Shown: in pieces, positions 1-9,946 of the stretch | Numbering within the stretch: the first letter of the stretch is position 1 | How the letters are laid out: every line of letters begins with the position of its first letter | From: Mumia sp. Pv4-285 | GTDB taxonomy: Bacteria; Actinomycetota; Actinomycetes; Propionibacteriales; Nocardioidaceae | Direction of reading: 5' to 3' | NCBI RefSeq assembly: GCF_041320275.1 | Contig: NZ_CP162023.1 | Coordinates: 992,001 to 1,056,000, forward strand | Length of the DNA: 64,000 nt | The notes under the pieces: generated by a model | What the model was told of the DNA's origin: nothing | The model's input: only the letters and a program-made list of their open reading frames with translations | The model's database searches: none | Made by a program: the position numbers and the translations under genes

Positions 1-846
1 GTCCAGGACGAGCGCTGCACCGCGTTGTACGGCGTGCCGACGATGTTCATCGCCGAGCAGAGCCTCCCCGACTTCTCGTCGTACGACCTCGCGTCCCTGC
101 GGACCGGCATCATGGCCGGCTCGCCGTGCCCCGTCGAGGTGATGAAGCGCTGCATGAGCGAGATGCACATGGAAGAGGTCTCGATCGCGTACGGCATGAC
201 CGAGACGTCGCCGGTGTCGATGCAGACACGTCCCGACGACGACGTCGAGCGGCGGACGGAGACCGTCGGTCGCGTCCATCCGCACGTCGAGGTGAAGGTC
301 GTCGACCCGGTCACCGGCGAGACGCTCCCCCGAGCGGAGGGCGGCGAGCTGTGCACCCGGGGCTACTCGGTGATGCTCGGCTACTGGGGTGAGCCGGAGA
401 AGACGGCCGGTGCGATCGACGGTGACCGTTGGATGCACACCGGCGACCTGGCGGTCATGCGGGAGGACGGCTACGCCAACATCGTCGGCCGGATCAAGGA
501 CATGGTGATCCGCGGCGGTGAGAACCTCTACCCCCGCGAGATCGAGGAGTTCCTGTACACCCACCCGGACGTCGCCGACGTCTCGGTCGTGGGCGTGCCG
601 GACGAGCGGTACGGCGAGGAGCTGTGCGCCTGGATCAGGCTGCGCGAGGGGGCCGGCGCCATGGATGCGGACGCGGTGCGGGAGTTCTGCGCCGGCCGGC
701 TCGCGCGGCACAAGATCCCTCGGTACGTCGTCGTGGTCGACGAGTTCCCGATGACGGTCACGGGCAAGATCCGCAAGGTCGAGATGAGGGAGCGCTCGGT
801 CGGGATCCTGGGGCTCGACGGGGGAGGCGTCGGACGTACGGCGTGA
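1..846 (+). CDS. acyl-CoA synthetase (ANL/AMP-binding), C-terminal part
   Basis: This is the 3' part of an adenylate-forming ligase; the frame is open at base 1, so the N-terminus lies outside the window. ANL enzymes activate a carboxylic acid with ATP and transfer it to CoA. Visible core motifs are YGMTETSP near visible residue 64 (A5), WMHTGDL near 144 (A7), [20 protein letters not shown] near 163 (A8 hinge) and TGKIRK near 254 (A10, with the catalytic lysine). About 280 of an expected 530-550 residues are visible. The fatty-acid preference is inferred from family resemblance (FadD-like); the substrate pocket is not visible here. Confidence 0.9.
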   Translation, partial: VQDERCTALYGVPTMFIAEQSLPDFSSYDLASLRTGIMAGSPCPVEVMKRCMSEMHMEEVSIAYGMTETSPVSMQTRPDDDVERRTETVGRVHPHVEVKVVDPVTGETLPRAEGGELCTRGYSVMLGYWGEPEKTAGAIDGDRWMHTGDLAVMREDGYANIVGRIKDMVIRGGENLYPREIEEFLYTHPDVADVSVVGVPDERYGEELCAWIRLREGAGAMDADAVREFCAGRLARHKIPRYVVVVDEFPMTVTGKIRKVEMRERSVGILGLDGGGVGRTA

Positions 847-920
847 CCGTCGCGGCAGCAACCCGCGTGCCGCACCGGCGTCCCACGGGAGTTCGTGCCC
901 ACTTCGATCCGCCCAACGGG

Positions 921-926
921 TAGTTT
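921..926 (+). promoter_or_regulatory. -10 element TAGTTT of a leaderless gene
   Basis: TAGTTT (TANNNT) ends 6 nt before the GTG at 933, so transcription should start at or next to the start codon. No Shine-Dalgarno lies in between and no clear -35 is visible. Confidence 0.45.
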
Positions 927-932
927 TGCCTG

Positions 933-1982
933 GTGTCAGTCGTCGATCGGATCGACCGCTTCCAGCGGAGGCACCCGTTCGTCGGGTTCCCGATCGCCGT
1001 CACGTACAAGTTCTTCGACGACTCGAGCAACTATCTCGCCGCTGCCGTCACCTACTACGCGTTCCTCGCGATCTTCCCGATGCTGCTCATCGGGTCGAGC
1101 ATCCTGGGCTTCTTCCTCCAGAACGACGAGGAGCTCCGAGAACAGCTCCTCGACACCGCGATCGGCAGCTTCCCGATCATCAGCGACCAGATCACCAGCA
1201 CCGAAGGGCTCGAGGGGTCGACCGGTGCCGTCGTGTTCGGCGCGCTCGTCGCGGTGTACGGCGTGCTCGGTCTCGGTCAGTGCGCGCAGTACGCGATGAA
1301 CGTGGCCTGGGCGGTCCCCCGGAACTCGCGCCCCAACCCCTTCCTCGGACGTGGCCGCAGCATCGTGATGCTGGGGTTCGCGGGCTTCGCGCTGCTCACG
1401 ATCGCGGGCCTCACGGGTTTCTTGTCGACCAACCCGTGGTTCTCCGACGAGCACCGCTGGGCCGGGTGGGCGGCGCGCTTCGGCGCGCTCGTGCTCAGCG
1501 GCATCGCCTTCACCGTTCTGTTCCTGCTGGCGTCGGCGCGCAAGCACAGCTTCCGGGCGGCGGCTCCGGGTGCCTTCGCCGTCGCGATCCTGTGGCAGGC
1601 GCTGCAGTTCGCCGGGACGGCGTACGTCGAGAACGTCATCGCCCGTTCGAGCAACCTCAACCAGCTCTTCGCGATCGTCCTCGGGATGCTGGGTCTGATC
1701 TACATCGGGGCCGTGATGGCGATGATCGGCGTCCAGATCAACGTGGTCCGTGCGAAGCGGCTCTATCCGCGGGCACTGCTGACCCCGTTCACCGACAACG
1801 TGCAGCTCACGAAGGCCGACCAGCGGGCGTACTCCGACTACGCGAAGGCCCAGCGGCACAAGGGCTTCGAGTCGATCCGCGTGATGTTCGGACGGCCCGA
1901 GCCCCGTCCCCACGTCGAGGTGCCGCCTCCGCCTCCTCGCCGGCGCCGCGACGCCGACGAGCGCCCGGCCGTCAGGGACTGA
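933..1982 (+). CDS. YihY/BrkB family inner-membrane protein
   Basis: A 349-residue polytopic membrane protein of the YihY/virulence factor BrkB family (once misannotated as ribonuclease BN). The family core is recognisable: the N-terminal stretch before 'AAAVTYYAFLAIFPMLL', then about six hydrophobic segments up to residue ~270, with the typical 'GLIYIGAVMAMIGVQINVV' near the end. A basic, proline-rich cytoplasmic tail (PPPPPRRRR) follows. The molecular role of the family is unsettled, and no enzymatic motif is seen. The GTG start is supported by the -10 hexamer at 921-926. The gene stands alone between the ligase and lon. Confidence 0.88.
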   Translation: MSVVDRIDRFQRRHPFVGFPIAVTYKFFDDSSNYLAAAVTYYAFLAIFPMLLIGSSILGFFLQNDEELREQLLDTAIGSFPIISDQITSTEGLEGSTGAVVFGALVAVYGVLGLGQCAQYAMNVAWAVPRNSRPNPFLGRGRSIVMLGFAGFALLTIAGLTGFLSTNPWFSDEHRWAGWAARFGALVLSGIAFTVLFLLASARKHSFRAAAPGAFAVAILWQALQFAGTAYVENVIARSSNLNQLFAIVLGMLGLIYIGAVMAMIGVQINVVRAKRLYPRALLTPFTDNVQLTKADQRAYSDYAKAQRHKGFESIRVMFGRPEPRPHVEVPPPPPRRRRDADERPAVRD

Positions 1983-2058
1983 GCCGGATTCGTGGCGAGG
2001 GTGTTCGCTCAGCGCGGACGCCGTTCGACCGTTCGGGGGAACAAGTCGTGCGCGACCA

Positions 2059-2083
2059 AAGTTGAGTAGGACACGCTCAACTT
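2059..2083. promoter_or_regulatory. HAIR-type HspR operator upstream of lon
   Basis: AAGTTGAG and CTCAACTT form a perfect 8-bp inverted repeat. Read as GTTGAGT-N7-GCTCAAC (2061-2081), it matches the HspR-associated inverted repeat (CTTGAGT-N7-ACTCAAG) except at the outermost bases. It ends 13 nt before the lon ATG. HspR control of lon is documented in Streptomyces, so heat-shock repression of this gene is the likely reading. Confidence 0.75.
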
Positions 2084-2096
2084 CGAAAGGTTGCTC

Positions 2097-4433
<2,337 letters not shown>

Positions 4434-4460
4434 CCCCTGCCCCGACCGTCCGCGTCGCTC

Positions 4461-4548
4461 CGTTTGAGGTGTGAGCACCTCGAACACCGGGATCCCACCT
4501 CGAGTACGGGGTGGGATCCCGGCATTTCCGGTGCGGGCACCTCAAACG
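4461..4548. repeat. long nested hairpin downstream of lon
   Basis: An 88-bp nested inverted repeat. The outer arms CGTTTGAGGTG (4461-4471) and CACCTCAAACG (4538-4548) are perfect. The inner arms CCGGGATCCCACC (4487-4499) and GGTGGGATCCCGG (4510-4522) are a perfect 13-bp stem with a 10-nt loop. The left outer arm can instead pair locally with CACCTCGAAC (4476-4485). It may end lon transcription, but there is no T-run and its size suggests a repeat element. Confidence 0.7.
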
Positions 4549-4575
4549 CGGAGGGGTGGTTGCGCTGCAGCGTGC

Positions 4576-4617
4576 ATACCCGGTATACATCTCTCTACCT
4601 GGATGAATACTCGGTAT
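4576..4617. promoter_or_regulatory. paired PadR operator candidates
   Basis: Two near-identical, roughly palindromic sites, ATACCCGGTAT (4576-4586) and ATACTCGGTAT (4607-4617), lie 31 bp apart, close to three helical turns. The second ends 11 nt before the padR ATG. Their symmetry and position suggest autoregulation by the PadR protein encoded just downstream. Confidence 0.55.
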
Positions 4618-4628
4618 AGGGGGTGCGG

Positions 4629-5186
4629 ATGTCGATCCGGCAAGGACTGCTCGCGCTGCTGTCACAGCAGCCGATGTACGGCGCTCAGCTGCGCGCCGAG
4701 TTCGAGGACAGAACCGCTGGCACGTGGCCGCTCAACGTCGGACAGGTCTACACCACCCTGGGTCGCCTCCAGCGCGACGGTTTCGTGGAGTCGGCGGGCG
4801 AGCCGGACGAGGAGGGCCGGATCACCTACCGGCTCACCGACGTGGGTCGGACCACCGTGGGGGAGTGGTTCGCCTCGTCGGTCTCGCCCGATGCCGACCC
4901 TCGCGACGAGCTGACCATCAAGGTCGCGCTCGGCGTCACCTTGCCGGACGTCGACGTCAGGTCCGTCGTCCAGACGCAGCGCGTCGACTCGATGCGCCAC
5001 CTCCAGGTGCTCACCCGCCGCAAGCGGGCCGCGGTCGAGAAGGACGATCTCGCTCGCGAGCTGGTGCTCGAGCGTTCGATCTTCGCGATCGAGGCGCAGG
5101 TGCGCTGGCTCGACCACATGGAGTCACGGATCCGACGGAGCCACCGCCGTACGACCACCCCCGCCGCAGAGGAGAACGCGCGATGA
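4629..5186 (+). CDS. PadR family transcriptional regulator
   Basis: A 185-residue regulator with an N-terminal PadR winged helix ('GLLALLSQQPMYGAQLRAEF', then 'LNVGQVYTTLGRLQRDGFV') and a C-terminal helical dimerisation region (PadR_C/Vir-like, about 95-175). Such proteins usually repress an adjacent transporter. ATG 4629 is preferred; an in-frame GTG lies at 4623. Its last codons overlap the next gene as ATGA, so regulator, ATPase and permease form one translationally coupled operon. The two ATAC[CT]CGGTAT sites upstream are the probable operator. The ligand is unknown; toxic compounds handled by the transporter would be the natural guess. Confidence 0.9.
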   Translation: MSIRQGLLALLSQQPMYGAQLRAEFEDRTAGTWPLNVGQVYTTLGRLQRDGFVESAGEPDEEGRITYRLTDVGRTTVGEWFASSVSPDADPRDELTIKVALGVTLPDVDVRSVVQTQRVDSMRHLQVLTRRKRAAVEKDDLARELVLERSIFAIEAQVRWLDHMESRIRRSHRRTTTPAAEENAR

Positions 5187-5923
5187 CCATCCCCGACGAC
5201 GTCGAGGTCCTGCTCGAGATGCGGGACGTGCGCCGTACGCACGGTGAGGGTGCCGCCACCGTCTACGCATTGCGTGGTGTCGACCTCCGGTTGGCGGCCG
5301 GTGAGCTCGTCGCAGTCATGGGGCCCTCCGGCTCCGGCAAGTCGACGCTGCTCAACCTCGCCGGCGGTCTCGACGCACCGACGGCCGGAGAGATCATCGT
5401 GGAGGGACGGTCGCTCGCGACGTACGGCCGCAACGAGCTCGCCCGCGTACGCCGCCGCGGCCTCGGCTACGTCTTCCAGGACCTGAACCTCATCCCGAGC
5501 CTCACCGCCGCCGAGAACGTCGCGCTTCCGCTGGAGCTCGACGGGGTTCGAACCCGCGACGCCCGCGAGGAGGCGCTCCGCTCGCTCGACGAGGTCGGCA
5601 CTGCCGAGCTCGCCGACCGCTTCCCCGACGAGATGTCGGGCGGCCAGCAACAGCGGGTCGCGATCGCGCGCGCCCTCGTCGGACCACGACGCGTGCTGCT
5701 CGCCGACGAGCCCACGGGGGCGCTCGACTCCGAGACCGGCGAGGAGGTGCTCGCCGTCCTGCGTCGTCGCGTCGATGCGGGAGCGGCCGGGCTCCTCGTC
5801 ACCCACGAGGCACGCCACGCAGCCTGGGCCGACCGCGTCGTGTTCCTGCGCGACGGTCTCGTCGTGGACGCGGCCGACGCACGGGAGATCCCGGTGGGCA
5901 TCGGCGAGGTGGCACCGGCATGA
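5183..5923 (+). CDS. ABC transporter ATP-binding protein (MacB/LolD type)
   Basis: A 246-residue nucleotide-binding subunit. Walker A GPSGSGKST lies at about residue 47, Q-loop 'VFQDLNLIPSLT' near 95, signature SGGQQQR near 152, Walker B LLADEPTGALD near 172 and the H-loop 'VTHEARHAA' near 207. The 'SGGQQQRVAIARAL' and 'EPTGALD' wording is typical of the MacB/LolD/FtsE group, which work with FtsX-fold permeases. The next gene is such a permease. The ATG overlaps the padR stop (ATGA), and its own stop overlaps the permease start. It energises export or mechanotransmission, not import: no binding protein is encoded nearby. Confidence 0.93.
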   Translation: MTIPDDVEVLLEMRDVRRTHGEGAATVYALRGVDLRLAAGELVAVMGPSGSGKSTLLNLAGGLDAPTAGEIIVEGRSLATYGRNELARVRRRGLGYVFQDLNLIPSLTAAENVALPLELDGVRTRDAREEALRSLDEVGTAELADRFPDEMSGGQQQRVAIARALVGPRRVLLADEPTGALDSETGEEVLAVLRRRVDAGAAGLLVTHEARHAAWADRVVFLRDGLVVDAADAREIPVGIGEVAPA

Positions 5924-8526
5924 GTGCCGTCCTCGCTCGTTGGCGACTCGCACTCCGGATGGCCCGCCGCGACATCCGGCGCTCGAAGGGTCGCAGCGTC
6001 CTGGTCGCCGTGATGGTGGGCACCCCCGTGATGCTCGCGGTGGTCCTCTCGACCCTGTACGCCACCGATGACGTCACGCCGCTCGAGGACATGCCTGCGA
6101 CGCTGGGGCAGTCGGCGGCACGGCTGTCGTGGGCGGGCGCTCCGATCGAGCAGTCCCCGGACGGCAGGGCAGGCGGAACGGGCCCTGGCGGGCAGCTTGC
6201 CACCGAGCCCAGCCCCGATCGCATCCGTCAGCTCCTGCCGGGCTCCGACGTCGTGGAGCTGCACAGCACTTGGGCGCCGCTCGTGACCCGTTCGGGTGTC
6301 GAGGTCCTCGAGGTCGACACCACGCACCCCGTGACCGACGGGATGGTCGCGGTGGTCGACGGGCGCCTCCCCCGACGTGTCGGCGAGGTGGTGGTCACCC
6401 CCAAGCTGCTCGACCAGCTCGGCGCCGCTGTGGGTGAACGCGTCGAGCTAGGCGGGCAGCAGGTCACCGTCGTCGGGACGGGGACCTTCGGTACGGTCGC
6501 GCCGTACCCGAACAGTGCCGGCGTCGTCGCTCTGCCAGGGACGCTCGTCCTTCCCGACGACCCCGAGCAGGCGTCGGTCTCCTCCGAGTACCTTGTCGAC
6601 CGCGTCGCGCCGGTCACCTGGGAGGACGTCAGACGCCTCAACGCGGAGGGCTTCTGGGTGACCTCGCGGTACGTCCTCGAGAACCCTCCTTCGGTCGGCC
6701 TGTACGAGACGGGGCAATGGGGCGAGCAGGACGCCGCCCAGCAGGCCGTCTTCGTCGTCATCACCACCGCGATCGTCCTGCAGGTCGTCCTCCTCGCAGG
6801 GCCTGCCTTCGCGGTCGGGGTCCGTCGCCAGCGGCGTGACCTCGCGCTCGTGGCCGCCGCTGGCGGGAGCCCTGCCGACGTCCGTCGCACGGTGCTCGCT
6901 CAGGCGGCGTTCCTCGGCGCCGGCGCTTCGCTCGCCGGCGCTGTGCTCGGGCTCGTGGTGACGCCGCTCGTCATGGCCGCCATCACGCGATGGGGCGACG
7001 AGGGTTTCGGGCCGTACGACGTGATGTGGCCTGCGGTCTTCGCTGCGCTGCTCCTCGGCACGGCCGCGTCCGTGCTGGCGGCGCTCGTCCCAGCGCGGCA
7101 GGTCGCGCGCCAGGAGGTCACCGCGGCGCTCGTCGGACGCTCGCCGGAGCCCAGTCGCCGAGCGGGCTGGCCGTTGGTCGGTCTTGCGCTCATCGTCGTC
7201 GGCCTGGGCGTCTGCTTCACCCGTGGGACCCGTACGGGCGGCGAGGTCGCCGTCGCCGGTGGCACGGTTGCCGTCGTCCTCGGCACCGTCTTCCTCACGC
7301 CGCTGGTGATCGGGCTGCTCGGTCGGGCCGGCAGACGTCTTCCGCTCCCGCTGCGCCTCGCGGTCCGTGACACGGCCCGACAGCGCTCACGCAGCACGCC
7401 GGCGATCGCTGCGGTCATGGCGACGGTCGCAGGCATCACCGCCCTCGCGATCGCGGGGGCCAGCGACTTCGAGCAGAGCCGTCGCTCCTACACGTTCATG
7501 TATCCGATGGGGACGACGGTGCTCTCCCAGTACGACGGAGCGGTCGACCGAGCCGTCGAGTCGGCCGAGGAGGCGAGCGGAGTCAGCTTCACCGGGATCG
7601 GCAGTGCCGGAGACCACGGTGACGAGAACGGGACGGGCTGGATCGATGTCGCGGTCGAGAGCCCGAGCATGACCGACTGGTCGGGCTACACCCAGGTGGC
7701 GGTCGCGACGCCTGCAGAGCTCGGAGCCTGGGGTGTGGAGCTGACGCCGCAACAGGTCAGTGCCCTGGATGCCGGGGGCGTGCTCGTCGGCGACAGCGTG
7801 GCGCTCGACGAGGGACGCGTGACGCTGACCGTGTACGACGTGCAGGAGGACGGAACGGGTGAGGGCCGCTCCGTCGCCCTCGACGGGACGCTCGCCGACC
7901 TCGGGATGGGGGCTGTGCCCCAGGGCCCGGAGCCCACGGTGGCGCTCGCCGTCGTCTCGCCGGAGACCGCCGCCGCCCAGCGGATCCCGTACGAGCGCGC
8001 GACGGCGATCGCCGGAGACGAGCTCTCGCCGCGGCAGCTCCACGACACGAAGGCCGCCCTGCGGGATCTCCCGGGTGACCAGGACGTCTCGACCGAGCGG
8101 GGTTTCCAGGAGACGTTCACGGTGGTGCTGGTCCTGCTCCTCGGCGCTGGCGGGCTCGCAGTGCTGATCGGGACGCTCACGGCGACTGGTCTCGCGCTCG
8201 CCGATGCTCGGGCGGACCTCGCGACGCTCGCAGCCGTCGGCGCCGGCCCGCGGACCCGCCGGACCGTCGCGGCGGCGCAGGCCGTCGTGCTCGGCACCCT
8301 CGGGGCGCTGATGGGGGTCGCGGTCGGGTTCGCACCCGGCCTTGCGGCGACCTGGCCGATGACGGTCGACCGGTGGGGTTCGGGCGTGGAGACCACCGGA
8401 CCCGTCGTCGACATCCCGTGGGGCGTGCTCGCAGCCATCGTCTTCGTCGTCCCGCTGATCGCGGCCGCAGCATCGGCGCTGGTCGTACGCAGCCGCCTCC
8501 CGCTGACCCGGAGGCTCGCGCAGTGA
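5920..8526 (+). CDS. FtsX-like ABC transporter permease
   Basis: An 868-residue membrane protein. It has an N-terminal transmembrane anchor at about 28-48 ('VLVAVMVGTPVMLAVVL'), a large extracytoplasmic domain to about 270, an FtsX-type transmembrane block (about 275-400), a central membrane region near 415-470, a second extracytoplasmic domain, and a final FtsX block (about 720-860). This duplicated FtsX layout is typical of actinobacterial lipoprotein or antimicrobial-peptide export permeases. Its start overlaps the ATPase stop (ATGA). With the PadR gene it forms a self-regulated three-gene unit. The substrate cannot be told from sequence. Confidence 0.9.
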   Translation: MSAVLARWRLALRMARRDIRRSKGRSVLVAVMVGTPVMLAVVLSTLYATDDVTPLEDMPATLGQSAARLSWAGAPIEQSPDGRAGGTGPGGQLATEPSPDRIRQLLPGSDVVELHSTWAPLVTRSGVEVLEVDTTHPVTDGMVAVVDGRLPRRVGEVVVTPKLLDQLGAAVGERVELGGQQVTVVGTGTFGTVAPYPNSAGVVALPGTLVLPDDPEQASVSSEYLVDRVAPVTWEDVRRLNAEGFWVTSRYVLENPPSVGLYETGQWGEQDAAQQAVFVVITTAIVLQVVLLAGPAFAVGVRRQRRDLALVAAAGGSPADVRRTVLAQAAFLGAGASLAGAVLGLVVTPLVMAAITRWGDEGFGPYDVMWPAVFAALLLGTAASVLAALVPARQVARQEVTAALVGRSPEPSRRAGWPLVGLALIVVGLGVCFTRGTRTGGEVAVAGGTVAVVLGTVFLTPLVIGLLGRAGRRLPLPLRLAVRDTARQRSRSTPAIAAVMATVAGITALAIAGASDFEQSRRSYTFMYPMGTTVLSQYDGAVDRAVESAEEASGVSFTGIGSAGDHGDENGTGWIDVAVESPSMTDWSGYTQVAVATPAELGAWGVELTPQQVSALDAGGVLVGDSVALDEGRVTLTVYDVQEDGTGEGRSVALDGTLADLGMGAVPQGPEPTVALAVVSPETAAAQRIPYERATAIAGDELSPRQLHDTKAALRDLPGDQDVSTERGFQETFTVVLVLLLGAGGLAVLIGTLTATGLALADARADLATLAAVGAGPRTRRTVAAAQAVVLGTLGALMGVAVGFAPGLAATWPMTVDRWGSGVETTGPVVDIPWGVLAAIVFVVPLIAAAASALVVRSRLPLTRRLAQ

Positions 8527-8579
8527 AGCCGATCGTCACTAGTCCGTCACGCACTGTTACGCAACCGTTACCGCGGAAC

Positions 8580-8608
8580 GGAAACAATCTGAGTACCTGT
8601 CGCGTCTA
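8580..8608 (+). promoter_or_regulatory. possible ECF-sigma promoter for the 43-aa ORF
   Basis: GGAAAC (8580-8585) and CGTCTA (8603-8608) are 17 bp apart, resembling the GGAAC-N16/17-GTCTA pattern of sigma-E-like ECF promoters. A TACAGT hexamer overlaps at 8607-8612, but no housekeeping -35 matches it. The predicted start near 8615 would give a leader of about 34 nt. Confidence 0.3.
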
Positions 8609-8648
8609 CAGTGAGCACAAGGTACGGCACAAGGTGTAGGGGGCACTG

Positions 8649-8780
8649 ATGTCGCACATCGATCTTGCAGAACGCCAAAGAAGGGCCGCTCGGCTGCGCA
8701 TCGCGCAGCTGGTCGCACTCCGACGGGCCACCGTCGGGGGCGCCGAGCGGATCGTCAGGGAGGCCGCGAAGTCGTCCTGA
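8649..8780 (+). CDS. small basic protein of 43 residues, unrecognised
   Basis: This short frame starts ATG with AGGGGG at 8638-8643, five nt upstream, a good Shine-Dalgarno. It encodes a basic, helix-prone peptide beginning MSHIDLAERQRRAARLR and ending in REAAKSS. No transmembrane segment, signal peptide or cysteine is present, and I recognise no family. It stands alone between the ABC permease and the HAD gene. The heptad-like spacing of Leu/Ile/Val within the basic helix could suit nucleic-acid or membrane-surface contact, but that is only inference. A possible ECF-type promoter lies upstream. Confidence 0.5.
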   Translation: MSHIDLAERQRRAARLRIAQLVALRRATVGGAERIVREAAKSS

Positions 8781-8791
8781 GCACGCCCACG

Positions 8792-8797
8792 TAGCCT
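8792..8797 (+). promoter_or_regulatory. -10 element TAGCCT of a leaderless gene
   Basis: TAGCCT ends 6 nt before the GTG at 8804, placing the transcription start on the start codon. No purine-rich ribosome-binding site intervenes beyond GGGA. Confidence 0.45.
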
Positions 8798-8803
8798 GCG
8801 GGA

Positions 8804-9424
8804 GTGCCCACCTTCAATCTCGGGACCTCCCGGCTCATCGGGTTCGACCTGGACATGACGCTCATCGACTCGCGTCCCGGGATCCGAGCCGTGTACGACG
8901 AGATCTCCACCCGCACCGGGGTGGAGATCGACTCGTCTCTGGTGGTCTCGCGGCTCGGTCCTCCCGTGGAGGTCGAGCTTGCCCACTGGTTCGCCCACGA
9001 CGCCGTCGCCGCGATGGCGGACCTCTACCGGTCTCTCTACGCCGGGATCGCGATCGAGCGCATCGCAGCCCTGCCCGGCGCGTACGACGCGATCGACGCG
9101 GTCCGCGAGCGCGGAGGCCGCGTCGCGGTCATCACCGCGAAGAACGCGCAGGACGCCGCCGCGCACCTCGACCACCTCGGCCTGCACGCCGACGAGGTAC
9201 GCGGCAGGGCATGGCGCTCGGGCAAGGCCGACGCCCTGCGGGAGCTCGGGGCGCAGGCGTACGTGGGCGACCACGTGCACGACATGGAGGCTGCCGCCCT
9301 GGCCGGCGTACCGGGTGTCGGAGTGACCACCGGACCCTCGAGCCGTACGGAGCTGCAGGGCGCCGGGGCGGCGACGGTGGTCGACTCGCTCGAGCAGCTC
9401 GACGAGGTCCTGGACACCCTGTGA
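8804..9424 (+). CDS. HAD-superfamily hydrolase (phosphoglycolate phosphatase-like)
   Basis: A 206-residue phosphatase of the haloacid dehalogenase superfamily. Motif I is FDLDMTLID at about residues 9-17, where the two aspartates are nucleophile and acid. Motif II is the 'VAVITAKN' threonine near 110, motif III the lysine of 'WRSGKADAL' near 140, and motif IV 'VGDHVHDMEAA' near 155. The helical cap between motifs I and II marks subfamily IA, like Gph. The physiological substrate is not evident. The GTG start agrees with the -10 hexamer at 8792-8797. It is not overlapped with its neighbours. Confidence 0.88.
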   Translation: MPTFNLGTSRLIGFDLDMTLIDSRPGIRAVYDEISTRTGVEIDSSLVVSRLGPPVEVELAHWFAHDAVAAMADLYRSLYAGIAIERIAALPGAYDAIDAVRERGGRVAVITAKNAQDAAAHLDHLGLHADEVRGRAWRSGKADALRELGAQAYVGDHVHDMEAAALAGVPGVGVTTGPSSRTELQGAGAATVVDSLEQLDEVLDTL

Positions 9425-9494
9425 CCGCGGGCCGTCGTGGCCTAGTCTTGGTGGTTGCGGCCGTGGCCGCCCGAGACGAAGGTGAGGTCAAGAC

Positions 9495-9890
9495 GTGCCT
9501 GCTGGCAAGGTCAAGTGGTACGACGCCGACAAGGGCTTCGGGTTCCTGAGCCGCGAAGGCGGCGAGGACGTGTACGTGCGGGCCGATGCGTTGCCTGCCG
9601 GCGTCTCGTCGCTGAAGCCTGGGACCCGGGTCGAGTTCGGCGTCGCCGCAGGTCGTCGCGGTGACCAGGCGCTCCAGGTGCGGGTGCTCGATCCGACGCC
9701 CTCGGTCGCGAAGCAGCAGGCGAAGGCGCGTCGCAAGCCCCCTGAGGACATGGTCGTCATCGTCGAGGACACTATCCGGCTGCTCGACCAGCTCGGAGGC
9801 ACCTTCCGCGCGGGCCGCTTCCCCGAGGGCCGGACGTCCAAGCAGACCGCGGCGCTCCTGCGGGCACTTGCCGACGAGCTCTCCGCCTGA
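9495..9890 (+). CDS. cold-shock domain protein with C-terminal extension
   Basis: A 131-residue protein. Residues 1-66 are a cold-shock OB fold that binds single-stranded nucleic acid: start 'AGKVKWYDADKGFGFL' contains RNP1 (KGFGFL), followed by RNP2 as 'EDVYVRADAL', where the usual phenylalanine and histidine are tyrosine and arginine. Residues ~75-131 form an extra conserved-looking domain ('PPEDMVVIVEDTIRLLDQLG') absent from the ~67-aa CspA proteins. This long form sits beside DUF3027 in many actinobacteria, which supports a constitutive, not cold-induced, role. The GTG start has a GAAGGTGAGG stretch (9478-9487) upstream. Confidence 0.9.
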   Translation: MPAGKVKWYDADKGFGFLSREGGEDVYVRADALPAGVSSLKPGTRVEFGVAAGRRGDQALQVRVLDPTPSVAKQQAKARRKPPEDMVVIVEDTIRLLDQLGGTFRAGRFPEGRTSKQTAALLRALADELSA

Positions 9891-9946
9891 CGACCCACCG
9901 TGGACCCGGCCTGGTCGGGACTTGCCAGGTGCGGAAGAATGACCTC

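Noticed and set aside
8575-8606. GGAAC (8575) paired with CGTC (8603) as an ECF promoter
   Set aside because: The spacer is 23 bp, too long; the GGAAAC at 8580 fits better.
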